A stretch of DNA of 55,468 nt from a virus (IMGVR_UViG_3300043449_000430:1-55468); one strand, 5' to 3'. Positions 5,827 through 12,825 are shown, counted from the stretch's first letter. The notes: generated from the letters alone by a model not told the origin. A program made the numbers and translations.

Positions 5827-6082
5827 GTCTATCCTCAGAAATAAAATCTAAGAAATCTTGACGAGTTTTTGTACCATTCATTCGACGGATCTCTTTGTCA
5901 TTTTCCACTAGGATAAATGTTGGCACAGCCTTAATATCAAACTTTTTTATTAGTTCAATATTAGCATCAGCATCTACAAATTCAAAATTTATAATTCCTT
6001 CTGCATGAAGTTCTTCTGCAACAGGTTTTGTGCGCTGACATGGATTACACCAGTCTGCTGTGAAGTAAAGTACATTGGTCAC
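5819..6082 (-). CDS. thioredoxin
   Basis: 87 residues. The redox motif is Trp11-Cys12-Asn13-Pro14-Cys15, and the cis-proline region reads KAVPTFIL. Length is at the short end of the family, as is common for phage thioredoxins. It likely reduces disulfides in the cytoplasm, perhaps supplying a reductase or keeping phage enzymes active; the CNPC centre differs from the classic CGPC and would shift its redox potential. It starts with GTG overlapping the nuclease stop as GTGA. Confidence 0.9.
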   Translation of the reverse strand: MTNVLYFTADWCNPCQRTKPVAEELHAEGIINFEFVDADANIELIKKFDIKAVPTFILVENDKEIRRMNGTKTRQDFLDFISEDRHG

Positions 6083-6486
6083 TTTCCAGACTTCTTTCTA
6101 ACCTTTGCAAGAGCATCAAAGTCCTTAACCTTAGTATCTCCTAGGTATCCCCAAGCATAGCCATCATTGATCATCATATCGTTTAGAGATACGGTGTTGC
6201 CATCTACGTACACCCAGCCCAAAATACGACCATACTTTTCTGATGAGTCCATCTTCTCAGTCTTAATAACAACAGACTTAGCATCCTTAAGATGCTTCTT
6301 TAGGTACTCCTTAGCCTCAAGACCAAGTGCCTTCTCAGCAAGGTCCTTTGTACGAGACTCAGGGGTATCAATACCAGCCAGTCTTACACGAGACGCAAAA
6401 AGGATATCAAACCCTAAATCAATAAGAACGTCTATGGTATCTCCATCTACAACATTCTCTACTTTTCTTACATAGTATTCATACAT
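6079..6486 (-). CDS. thermonuclease, staphylococcal nuclease-like (SNase)
   Basis: 135 residues from the ATG at 6486, which overlaps the previous stop as TAATG with GGGGGAG upstream. VVDGDTIDVLIDLGF (metal-binding Asp), ASRVRLAGIDTPE (catalytic Arg) and SEKYGRILGWVYVDG (second catalytic Arg) are the hallmarks of the OB-fold SNase family. LNDMMINDGYAW marks the C-terminal helix. It hydrolyses DNA or RNA using calcium. No signal peptide is seen, so it should act inside the cell, perhaps in host DNA breakdown. Confidence 0.9.
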   Translation of the reverse strand: MYEYYVRKVENVVDGDTIDVLIDLGFDILFASRVRLAGIDTPESRTKDLAEKALGLEAKEYLKKHLKDAKSVVIKTEKMDSSEKYGRILGWVYVDGNTVSLNDMMINDGYAWGYLGDTKVKDFDALAKVRKKSGK

Positions 6487-6689
6487 TATTTTCTCCCCCA
6501 TTGGATTTTGTTCCAACCACGCTCATGTGCGTAGTAGATAAATACTTTAACTACCGTTTCCCAAAAGGCAATAGCCCCTGAAAGTGTTGCATCACCAGTA
6601 AGTACATATGCAACAACAAATGAAGATAGGGTGCCCCATATGCGATAACTCAGTGCTTTAGTAAATGATCGTGCTTTAGTTACCGTCAC
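6486..6689 (-). CDS. DUF2061 small membrane protein (copy 1)
   Basis: 67 residues from a GTG overlapping the upstream stop as GTGA; an upstream TTG is an alternative. Two membrane helices and the family pattern R-S-F-x-K-A-x-S-Y-R at the start and YYAHERGWNKIQWG at the end identify DUF2061. Function of the family is unknown. It is adjacent to a second copy (6686-6889), and a third lies at 9613-9813. Confidence 0.8.
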   Translation of the reverse strand: MTVTKARSFTKALSYRIWGTLSSFVVAYVLTGDATLSGAIAFWETVVKVFIYYAHERGWNKIQWGRK

Positions 6690-6889
6690 TCTTTGCCCCA
6701 ATTAACCGCATTCCAAATTCTTTCATGATAATAGTAACATACAAAGTTAACAGCATTTGTTATTACTGTTGCCATCGTAGCCATATTAATATCTTTGCTG
6801 AGCGCATAAAGGGTTACAAATGTTGTTATTAGTGCAACAACTCTCCAAGTTAGCGACTTAGCAAAAGACCTACTCTTTTTCACTTTCAT
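6686..6889 (-). CDS. DUF2061 small membrane protein (copy 2)
   Basis: 67 residues from the ATG at 6889, preferred because GGGAG lies four bases upstream. KSRSFAKSLTWRVVALITTFVTLYAL is the first helix region; YYYHERIWNAVNWGKE closes the protein, matching the DUF2061 pattern. It is clearly paralogous to the copy immediately downstream, with which it overlaps by four bases. Role in infection unknown; the membrane location is inferred. Confidence 0.8.
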   Translation of the reverse strand: MKVKKSRSFAKSLTWRVVALITTFVTLYALSKDINMATMATVITNAVNFVCYYYHERIWNAVNWGKE

Positions 6890-6995
6890 CTGGCTCCCAT
6901 CCATACATTACTCGCATCTCGTTGTCTGCGATCTTGTTGTCAAAAAAGATACTAAATGCCCAGTTCTTTACGCTTTTCAGTAGCCGAAATAGCAT
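6870..6995 (-). CDS. tiny amphipathic protein, unnamed
   Basis: 41-residue frame in the gap between the fusion enzyme and DUF2061 copy 2. A TAGGAG site lies eight bases before the ATG. It overlaps the fusion gene's end by 44 bases and the next start by 20. The first half is basic and hydrophobic (KSVKNWAFSIFF), the last part acidic (GWEPDESEKE). It resembles in shape the 35-residue gene at 9506, which also neighbours a DUF2061 gene. Evidence is position and ribosome-binding site only. Confidence 0.45.
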   Translation of the reverse strand: MLFRLLKSVKNWAFSIFFDNKIADNEMRVMYGWEPDESEKE

Positions 6996-7713
6996 GAATG
7001 GTTGCTCCTAAATCTACTTGTTCGATCTTATATCCTACATCACGACCATAAACAATATTTGTAATGTTCGGCAGTCTTAGTACTAACGATCCATCCATAA
7101 ATTCATCCTTAGCAATGTAGCCTTTTACTTCATCAAAAGTAAGCGGATCTTTCTCACTTGTCTTATATGTGTTGCGAACTCCAAGAAGTACTTGGTTAGT
7201 GCGCTTACCAGCCTCTACATAAAGAGCATGGTGTCCTTCATGCCATGGCTGATAACGACCAAGCATCAGGGTCGTAGGTGCAGACCAATCATGCAAACCA
7301 AATTCCTCAATAACGACAGAAGATTTTTCATTTGGATCTAGAGTATGGTTTAAAAATGACCAATCATACTCAGTAGGCGCTTCGAACATTTTGTTTGTAT
7401 CTTCAAAGCGCCCTTCTTTAATTGTGTCCATATAAATAAGAATATCTGGCTTGCCAAATGCTGCACGAGTAAGGTCTGTTGGACACACAAAGTCAACAAT
7501 AACTGGTGCAACGCCTTGCTTTGCAATTAGTCTTGCCATCTCTCCCATGCGACGGGCCTGCTCAAGTCTGTCTTCAGGTGTAAAGCCTAAGTCAGAGTTT
7601 ACTGTTGCACGAACCTCATCTGCATTCAGATGGATAGCGTTAATACGTTCTTTTAGTGCTTTTGCTAGTTCTGTCTTGCCAGATCCTGGCAGACCAATAA
7701 TTTGAATAATCAT
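6952..7713 (-). CDS. fusion of APS-kinase-like P-loop domain and nucleotidyltransferase
   Basis: 253 residues. Residues 1-120 form a P-loop kinase: Walker A GLPGSGKT near residues 7-14, then HLNADEVRATVNSDLGF and PVIVDFVCPT, as in adenylylsulfate (APS) kinases. Residues 145-253 carry a nucleotidyltransferase core with GRYQPWHEGH (the H-x-x-H site) and ISATEKRKE near the C-terminus, as in cytidylyltransferases, NMN adenylyltransferases and ATP sulfurylases. The product could be a sulfate, NAD or sugar/cofactor intermediate and cannot be decided here. Its ATG overlaps the stop of the zinc protein upstream. Confidence 0.82.
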   Translation of the reverse strand: MIIQIIGLPGSGKTELAKALKERINAIHLNADEVRATVNSDLGFTPEDRLEQARRMGEMARLIAKQGVAPVIVDFVCPTDLTRAAFGKPDILIYMDTIKEGRFEDTNKMFEAPTEYDWSFLNHTLDPNEKSSVVIEEFGLHDWSAPTTLMLGRYQPWHEGHHALYVEAGKRTNQVLLGVRNTYKTSEKDPLTFDEVKGYIAKDEFMDGSLVLRLPNITNIVYGRDVGYKIEQVDLGATIHAISATEKRKELGI

Positions 7714-7967
7714 GCGTGTGGCGCTTCCTTTGCTTTGTTTTCAATCAACTTATCTCTTTCATCAATGACTGTAATCATAAACGACATCATCTTCTTATAG
7801 CCATCTGGGTTGTTCATGATCTTGTTGTAGTGATGCCCACAAAAAAGAAGGTCTCCATTAAGCCCAGTTACCTGCACCAATGCTTCTGCAGCACATGAGT
7901 CACATCGATCTGTGGCTTTTAGTACCCACTCTTTTACTTCTACAGGCGTCTCAGTCATTGTCTTCAT
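7710..7967 (-). CDS. DUF7455-like zinc-binding protein
   Basis: 85 residues from the ATG at 7967. TDRCDSCAAEALVQVTG...LLFCGHHYNKIM gives Cys22-x2-Cys25 and Cys43-x2-His46, a four-ligand zinc site. The string is close to the DUF7455 pattern found in small actinobacterial proteins. It shares the C-x2-HY motif with the proteins at 1983 and 8042. It follows a strong promoter and an operator-like palindrome (7987-7998), so it is the first gene of an operon with the fusion enzyme. Function unknown. Confidence 0.7.
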   Translation of the reverse strand: MKTMTETPVEVKEWVLKATDRCDSCAAEALVQVTGLNGDLLFCGHHYNKIMNNPDGYKKMMSFMITVIDERDKLIENKAKEAPHA

Positions 7968-7986
7968 AGTATACCCCACTTCTTAG

Positions 7987-7998
7987 ATTGTTTACAAT
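7987..7998 (-). promoter_or_regulatory. operator-like palindrome at transcription start
   Basis: Perfect 12-bp palindrome (ATTGT-TT-ACAAT) beginning at the expected first transcribed base of the promoter 8006-8034. Its position suits a repressor site. The binding protein is unknown. Confidence 0.35.
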
Positions 7999-8005
7999 AT
8001 ACTTA

Positions 8006-8034
8006 ATTATACCCTAGTATGTCAATCATGTCAA
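8006..8034 (-). promoter_or_regulatory. consensus promoter for the 7967-6079 operon
   Basis: TTGACA (8029-8034), 17-bp spacer, TATAAT (8006-8011), predicted start near 7999. A second TTGACA at 8020-8025 lies too close to the -10 to serve as its -35. A downstream TATACT abuts the ATG at 7967. Confidence 0.88.
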
Positions 8035-8041
8035 CACAGGA

Positions 8042-8653
8042 TCAGACATAGGTAAGTTTCTCTGCCTCTTCCGCAAGAGTAATTGTCATTCTGTATCTTT
8101 CATCTATCACCTTATGAAAATCCTCATACACTACTCCATTATTATAATATCTATTGGACTCTCTTCTAAAATGAAAATTACAATAAAAAACACCATCTGA
8201 TATATTGTTTATATCTTTTACTGTAGTAAAGTTGATTTTACCATCAACCATTTTGATCGGTATAACCTTGACAAGTGCGTCTGCCGTGCAACCGTACCTT
8301 CTGTCGTAAGAATTAATTAGAGAACACTTATGACCCCATGTTTCTGTGGTTGTTACATTTTTTGGAAATGTATCTTTTACTCTTTCTCTTTCATCAACTA
8401 TATAGTTAACAATACTTTGCCAAGGATTTTCTGGGTGAGAGTAGCCCTGTTTAGACATGTATAATTCGTAGTGATAGTGATAATCACATAGGAATTTGTT
8501 ACCATGGCTACCCTCAATATAAACAAATGCTGGGGTAACACATGACACATTGGCATTCTCCTTTGCGCCATGCATCTCCAATACTGATGGAGGGAAATTC
8601 ATTTTTGGATCAAATGCTTGACATTTTTGCTCTTCTGGTATTTTTGTTATCAT
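8042..8653 (-). CDS. two-domain Cys/His protein related to the zinc family
   Basis: 203 residues from the ATG at 8653, supported by AAGGGAAAGG upstream. Two similar halves are visible. The first has KCQAF near residue 10, SCVTPAFV and LCDYHYHYE. The second has KCSLINSYDRRYGCTADALVKV and YCNFHFRRE. Each half repeats the C...C...C-x2-H[YF] layout of the single-domain proteins at 1983 and 7710. DERERV and DERYRM follow each domain. A tandem duplication with possible zinc binding is inferred. Function unknown. Confidence 0.65.
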   Translation of the reverse strand: MITKIPEEQKCQAFDPKMNFPPSVLEMHGAKENANVSCVTPAFVYIEGSHGNKFLCDYHYHYELYMSKQGYSHPENPWQSIVNYIVDERERVKDTFPKNVTTTETWGHKCSLINSYDRRYGCTADALVKVIPIKMVDGKINFTTVKDINNISDGVFYCNFHFRRESNRYYNNGVVYEDFHKVIDERYRMTITLAEEAEKLTYV

Positions 8654-8666
8654 ATTTACCTTTCCC

Positions 8667-9320
8667 TTAGTAATGCTTTCTTCGCCAAAAATTTTTCTTA
8701 TAACTAATCTTTTTGTCTGAATGTCTTTCTTTATACATTCTTTGCCAGAATGCAGTATCGTACTCGGACTCATCTGCAGACCAGTCTTCTCTTTTTATAG
8801 GAATCACCTGAAACATTGGGGTTCCTGCCTTAATAACACCAGTAAAACTACTTTTAATGTAGAAAGGAATGTTTCCAATTATAGTATGATGATAAGTATC
8901 TGAATCTACAATTCCAGACATAGTATAGAAAGGAAGATCCGCCCTGTTTAATGGGTGGGTAATGAGGCTACTATACCCATCTGGAAGTTGTATTGACCAT
9001 GGTCGTTGCCAGATAAATTCTTTTTGATAAAGTTCTTCTGATGAAGGCATGGCAGTATTTTCTCTTTGCTTTACCATTTCAACTTCGTGTGGAAGTGTTT
9101 CAACTTTTACTTCTCCATTGTCGCATGTGACTAGAATATCTGTCCATGTTCTTTGAATATAGCCTGAAGTTAAAGCATCTAAAAATGGAACACATTTTTT
9201 TACCCCTGAAGGATCTGTCTTTGGCAAAATATCTTTGTACCATTCTGGTACAACAGACCTTGCTGGAGATGGAACCAGTTCTTTGATTTTTTTAGATCCA
9301 GGAATAAAAAGAACCTTCAT
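8667..9320 (-). CDS. phage protein of unknown function, DUF6065-like
   Basis: 217 residues. SVVPEWYKDILPK and VKKCVPFLDALTSGYIQRTWTDI near residues 22-60, and a later W.IQLPDGYSSLITHPLNR, resemble a protein family found in cyanophages and other environmental phages (DUF6065-like). No reaction is known. A jelly-roll-like fold is possible from the hydrophobic spacing. The ATG abuts the stop of the FmdB gene. The C-terminus is basic (KKISYKKNFWRRKHY). Confidence 0.55.
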   Translation of the reverse strand: MKVLFIPGSKKIKELVPSPARSVVPEWYKDILPKTDPSGVKKCVPFLDALTSGYIQRTWTDILVTCDNGEVKVETLPHEVEMVKQRENTAMPSSEELYQKEFIWQRPWSIQLPDGYSSLITHPLNRADLPFYTMSGIVDSDTYHHTIIGNIPFYIKSSFTGVIKAGTPMFQVIPIKREDWSADESEYDTAFWQRMYKERHSDKKISYKKNFWRRKHY

Positions 9321-9506
9321 TTATTTTTTTCTATTATCTGTACTATAGAATCCAGACCCAGTAAACTGAGCCCCTATGGGAGTGTAGTGTCTTTTCATAT
9401 CAGCACCACACTCACCACAAGGATAGGTCTCTTTATAGTTTGACATACTGGTGTTGAATGGAACAATGTTGTTGTTGCACTCACACTTGTATTCGTATAT
9501 AGGCAT
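9321..9506 (-). CDS. FmdB-family zinc ribbon protein
   Basis: 61 residues from the ATG at 9506. MPIYEYKCEC at the start and YPCGECGADMKRHYTP later are diagnostic of the FmdB regulatory zinc-ribbon family, with Cys8/Cys10 and a C-x2-C pair. The C-terminal GAQFTGSGFYSTD is also family-typical. Host members are small putative regulators. The start codon overlaps the stop of the 35-residue gene as TAATG. Confidence 0.85.
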   Translation of the reverse strand: MPIYEYKCECNNNIVPFNTSMSNYKETYPCGECGADMKRHYTPIGAQFTGSGFYSTDNRKK

Positions 9507-9613
9507 TACTTCTTTTTCTTCTCTTTGACTGTCCAGTATGGAAGGTTTAGCGAATCTCCGCCCCACTCATAGCCTAATGCTTTTACGACAAATTTAATTA
9601 TCTTGATACGCAT
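9506..9613 (-). CDS. tiny basic protein, unnamed
   Basis: 35 residues, filling the gap between the FmdB and DUF2061 genes. Both ends use TAATG overlaps, a strong sign of real coupled translation. The sequence is basic at both ends (MRIKIIKFVVKALGYEWGG... TVKEKKKK) with a Trp-Gly-Gly turn. No family recognised. A similar-sized protein at 6870 also adjoins a DUF2061 gene. Confidence 0.6.
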   Translation of the reverse strand: MRIKIIKFVVKALGYEWGGDSLNLPYWTVKEKKKK

Positions 9614-9813
9614 TACTTCACCTTATGACCAAACTTTGCCCAAACTCTTTCGTGAAGAAAGTATCCAAGCGCTTCCCAGCCAATGTATAGAAGGGCACCA
9701 AGACTTGCGTACTCCCATTCACCAGTAAAAAGATAAATCACTCCAGCAACACCAACTAGATGGAAAGTTTCCCAACTCGCTGTTTTAAGCAATGTTCTCT
9801 TCGTTGATTCCAT
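9613..9813 (-). CDS. DUF2061 small membrane protein (copy 3)
   Basis: 66 residues with two membrane helices. KRTLLKTASWETFHLVGVAGVIYLF and GALLYIGWEALGYFLHERVWAKFG follow the DUF2061 pattern, with the terminal HERVW motif shared with copies 1 and 2. It is more divergent at the N-terminus (SWETFH in place of SYR or TWR). It starts directly after the endolysin stop, so the two are probably co-expressed; a lysis-related role is possible but unproven. Confidence 0.75.
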   Translation of the reverse strand: MESTKRTLLKTASWETFHLVGVAGVIYLFTGEWEYASLGALLYIGWEALGYFLHERVWAKFGHKVK

Positions 9814-10416
9814 TTACTTTGCCTTCTTAACTGCTGGCTTCTTCGCTACTGGCTTAGCAACTGCTTCTGCAGGTGCTGCTAGTTTATTTAGCAATGGAGC
9901 ATTTTCTTCTCCAGCATAAACTGGACGACCCCAACCAACTACTGCGTTCATTAACTTCTTTTTGTTGTTCTTTACATATCCACGAGTTTTCTCTACGCAC
10001 ATTCCGCCATTGCGCTGATCTCCCTTTGCAGTTCCTGAAGTGTTTCCTTCAATAACTTGGATAGTTCCATCACCGTTGTTCTTAATACAAAGACCAACAT
10101 GTGAAATACGATTTACACCATCTTCTGGGAAATCAAAATAAATCCAGTCTCCTGGCTGTGGATCATCATTGCGAGCATCTGACCAACGCTCAGCCTTCTT
10201 GAACCAGTCTGCTGCTGCAACTGTTGATGCTGACTTTGGGAATGACTTTACTCCCGCTGTAAAAGCACACCATGAAACGAATGACTGGCACCATGGCTGG
10301 AAGTTTACCTTAATCCATGCACCGTATTTTGTTTCATTATCTTTTGGGCCTTCAATTGTGCCCACTTCCTTTTTTGCAATCTCAATGATTGCCTCTAAAC
10401 TACCTTTTACTGCCAT
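9814..10416 (-). CDS. endolysin, CHAP-type cysteine amidohydrolase or peptidase
   Basis: 200 residues. PWCQSFVSWC contains the nucleophile Cys, SHVGLCIK the His, and VIEGNTSG the third polar residue of a CHAP/NlpC-like peptidoglycan hydrolase (TIGR02594-like). The substrate is cell-wall peptide or amide bonds. No signal peptide is seen, so it needs a holin; candidates lie at 1540 and 14528-15251. The C-terminal 25 residues are Lys/Ala/Pro-rich and may bind the anionic wall. It has a strong promoter (10444-10472) and a near-ideal AAAGGAGG site. Confidence 0.88.
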   Translation of the reverse strand: MAVKGSLEAIIEIAKKEVGTIEGPKDNETKYGAWIKVNFQPWCQSFVSWCAFTAGVKSFPKSASTVAAADWFKKAERWSDARNDDPQPGDWIYFDFPEDGVNRISHVGLCIKNNGDGTIQVIEGNTSGTAKGDQRNGGMCVEKTRGYVKNNKKKLMNAVVGWGRPVYAGEENAPLLNKLAAPAEAVAKPVAKKPAVKKAK

Positions 10417-10443
10417 GTTTATTCCTCCTTTAAGGACATATCT

Positions 10444-10472
10444 ATTATACCAGTCTACCTACATATTGTAAA
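10444..10472 (-). promoter_or_regulatory. consensus promoter for the endolysin
   Basis: TTTACA (10467-10472), 17-bp spacer ending in TGG, TATAAT (10444-10449). The -35 and spacer are formed by the last codons of the carbamoyltransferase. A short leader carries AAAGGAGG. Confidence 0.85.
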
Positions 10473-11894
10473 ATTATATTCTTTTTCCCACTTAAGAATG
10501 TCATCCTCATCATTCAAAAGTGGCTGGCCTTTTATGTTAAGGCTAGTATTCAAAAGAACTGGGACACCAGTCTGAAGATAAAACTTGTTGATTGCTCTAT
10601 ATAGCCCTGGATGCTGCTCTCTTGTAACCGTCTGCACTCTAGATGTTCCATCTTCATGCACTACAGATGGGATCTTGTCGGGCTTCAAACACTTCACAGT
10701 GTATTGCATATACGGACTATCAAAATCCATATCAAACCATTTATGTGCATGATCAGCCAAAACTACAGGAGCAAACGGTCTGAATAGTTCTCTTTGTTTA
10801 ATCCTATTAACCTTATCTTTTATTAGTGGATCTCGTGGGTCTGCAAGAATTGATCTGTTGCCAAGTGCTCTTGGACCATACTCTGCTCGACCTGATGCTA
10901 CTGCTACTATTCCATCCTTCAATATTCCGTCAACAATTTGTTGAATAGGATAGTCTCCACCAAGATCATAGCCAAGATAAGGAGTCTTCCACTCAAGGTG
11001 CTTTCCATATAGCGCTGCTGCTGCACCCAAAGAACTTCCAGCATCCCCTGGGTTTGGCATAATCCAGATCATATCAAACAGGTTCCATAAAGATGTGTTG
11101 GCAGATGAGTTTAGTGCACATCCACCCATGAATACCAAATTCTTTTTTCCAGTTACAAGTTTAGCCATTCGCATAAACTCCATAAGCCTTGTGGTATAAA
11201 CAACTTGAACTGCTGCTGCAATGTCAAACTTATCTTGTTCTGTTATTGCCATATCCCAGTCGTGAATTCCTTTATGGAAGTTATATTTTTGAGTATGATA
11301 GTTTGGGAAATACTCGTCTACTTCTTTGTAATATCTCTTCCAGTCTCCATAAGCAGCCATACCCATCATAATGTATTCTTCTTGGTTTGGCATAAGGCCA
11401 ATCAGGTCTGTAAATGCAGAATAGAATAGGCCGAAACTAACTGGGTAGTTTTGCTTAAATTTAAGTTTAAGTTTGTTGCCTTCGCCTGACCAGACTGTGG
11501 ATGTATTGTATTCTCCCATTGCATCTAGGACTACAACTACAGCATCGTTAAATGGGCTTGTGTAGTATCCCGCAGCAGCGTGTGAATGATGATGACTAAA
11601 ATAAGTAGTTGGAACTCTTTTTCCAAACATATTATCAATTATATATCTTGGTTTCCAGTCTCCTGCACCACCCTTTAAAAGCAGTCTAGAGGCCTTTAGA
11701 AGAGGTTTTTCATAGTAGGCTATATGATCTGGATAGCCATACTGCAAAGCATCATTGATTAAACTATCATTGACATACCAGTCGTTTTTCTGCTTGCTAT
11801 ATCTTTCTGCATGACCTGCAAAAAGTATTTCTCCATCTTTGATTAGCGATACAGATGCATCGTGAGATGTTTCATTGATACCAAGAATTATCAC
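10455..11894 (-). CDS. carbamoyltransferase, NodU/TobZ family
   Basis: 479 residues. GINETSHDASVSLI at the start and YFSHHHSHAAAGYYTSPF near residue 95 give the metal- and nucleotide-binding sites of the Kae1-like domain. ASGRAEYGPRALGNRSILADPR (residues 340-360) is the YrdC-like C-terminal signature, followed by VLLNTSLNIKGQPL. The enzyme uses carbamoyl phosphate and ATP to carbamoylate a hydroxyl or amine. In phages such enzymes occur with sugar or hypermodified-base pathways; the acceptor here is unknown. It starts with GTG after AAGGATAAA. It is slightly shorter than host members at the end. Confidence 0.9.
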   Translation of the reverse strand: MIILGINETSHDASVSLIKDGEILFAGHAERYSKQKNDWYVNDSLINDALQYGYPDHIAYYEKPLLKASRLLLKGGAGDWKPRYIIDNMFGKRVPTTYFSHHHSHAAAGYYTSPFNDAVVVVLDAMGEYNTSTVWSGEGNKLKLKFKQNYPVSFGLFYSAFTDLIGLMPNQEEYIMMGMAAYGDWKRYYKEVDEYFPNYHTQKYNFHKGIHDWDMAITEQDKFDIAAAVQVVYTTRLMEFMRMAKLVTGKKNLVFMGGCALNSSANTSLWNLFDMIWIMPNPGDAGSSLGAAAALYGKHLEWKTPYLGYDLGGDYPIQQIVDGILKDGIVAVASGRAEYGPRALGNRSILADPRDPLIKDKVNRIKQRELFRPFAPVVLADHAHKWFDMDFDSPYMQYTVKCLKPDKIPSVVHEDGTSRVQTVTREQHPGLYRAINKFYLQTGVPVLLNTSLNIKGQPLLNDEDDILKWEKEYNFTICR

Positions 11895-11903
11895 ACTTTA
11901 TCC

Positions 11904-11990
11904 TTAATATATGTATCTATCTGTATTGTCGTTTTTCCTTATTTTTTTAATAAGAAAATACATCTTAATTTTTTTGATTAGTTTTTTCAT
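11904..11990 (-). CDS. tiny lysine-rich peptide, tentative
   Basis: 28 residues, very basic (KKLIKKIK, LIKKIRKN). Its ATG lies one base after the stop of the oxygenase, and its end is ten bases from the carbamoyltransferase GTG. Translation through this gap would couple those two genes. The DNA is strongly AT-rich and also folds into a weak hairpin, so a spacer or attenuator is an alternative. No family recognised. Confidence 0.35.
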   Translation of the reverse strand: MKKLIKKIKMYFLIKKIRKNDNTDRYIY

Positions 11991-11991
11991 G

Positions 11992-12660
11992 TTACACCAG
12001 AGGGAACCAATGCTGCTCAGAGATAGAGTTTCCAGCACGAAGCAAAGAACTTAGTGGCTCAATATCATAAGCAATAGTAATTCTGGAGCCTTCCCATTCC
12101 CAGTCTCCCATAGCGTGTGGGTGACCCATTTCAGAAAGAATTAGCCTGTTGTTCTTATTTACATTGTCAACAATTCTTCCTGATCCATCATTAATCTGGT
12201 AGTGCGTTGTTGATGGTTCAGCGTTAACACAGTAGTACCCGTGAAAATGAGGTGCAAATGGGCCGCCATGATCATGCCAGTTTAATTTGCCACCCTTTGC
12301 AACACTGTTAATATTAAACCATCCCTGGATGTAGTACTGTTGCTTGTCAAAGTCTACATCGTAATATTCGCATGCCTCTTTGACAGTGTTTACAATTTCC
12401 TTATACAACTTATGAATTGATGAATGGTAGAACTGAAATACATTGTACTCTCTCCACTTTACAGTTGATAGACTTTTGGAGTCAATCCAGTATCCTGGGT
12501 CATTCTCCATTGATGTGACCCCAGCAAGTTTTGCATTTTCAATTAACTCATACTGTTTTTCTAAGAATTTTGACAACTCTTGTAGATCATTGTCTAGATA
12601 CTTTTCAAAAAATTTATGCTCTTTGCTAGGCTTTGGCATTAGGCCATTTGAACTTAACAC
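11992..12660 (-). CDS. 2OG-Fe(II) oxygenase-like protein (2OG-FeII_Oxy_5 type)
   Basis: 222 residues. NWHDHGGPFAPHFHGYYCVNAEP near residues 127-149, then MGHPHAMGDWEWEGSRITIAYDI near residues 178-200, match families in which a His-rich loop, a distal His and an Arg bind iron and 2-oxoglutarate. The strict His-x-Asp of the copies at 2153 and 2732 is replaced by His-Asp-His. It uses a GTG start with a good AAAGGAG site, unlike the leaderless paralogues. It lies just below the tRNA and above the carbamoyltransferase. Substrate unknown. Confidence 0.75.
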   Translation of the reverse strand: MLSSNGLMPKPSKEHKFFEKYLDNDLQELSKFLEKQYELIENAKLAGVTSMENDPGYWIDSKSLSTVKWREYNVFQFYHSSIHKLYKEIVNTVKEACEYYDVDFDKQQYYIQGWFNINSVAKGGKLNWHDHGGPFAPHFHGYYCVNAEPSTTHYQINDGSGRIVDNVNKNNRLILSEMGHPHAMGDWEWEGSRITIAYDIEPLSSLLRAGNSISEQHWFPLV

Positions 12661-12719
12661 TGTCTATCTCCTTTATTGTTTGTCTGCTGTACATCGATAT
12701 AACAATTATACACCATTTG

Positions 12720-12792
12720 CTGCCCCACCAGGTCTCGATCCTGGGACATCCGAATTAACAGTTCGGCACTCTACCATCTGAGTTATAGGGCA
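12720..12792 (-). tRNA. tRNA-Asn (anticodon GTT)
   Basis: Full cloverleaf on the minus strand: acceptor TGCCCTA pairs with TGGGGCA, the D-arm follows, and the anticodon stem CCGAA/TTCGG holds the loop CTGTTAA with anticodon GTT. The T-arm reads CCAGG-ATCGAGA-CCTGG. The discriminator base is G and CCA is not encoded. No consensus promoter directly precedes it, so it may be processed from the protease operon transcript. Confidence 0.95.
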
Positions 12793-12825
12793 ATGAGCAG
12801 TTTTAAGTCATGCCTAGGACATTTT

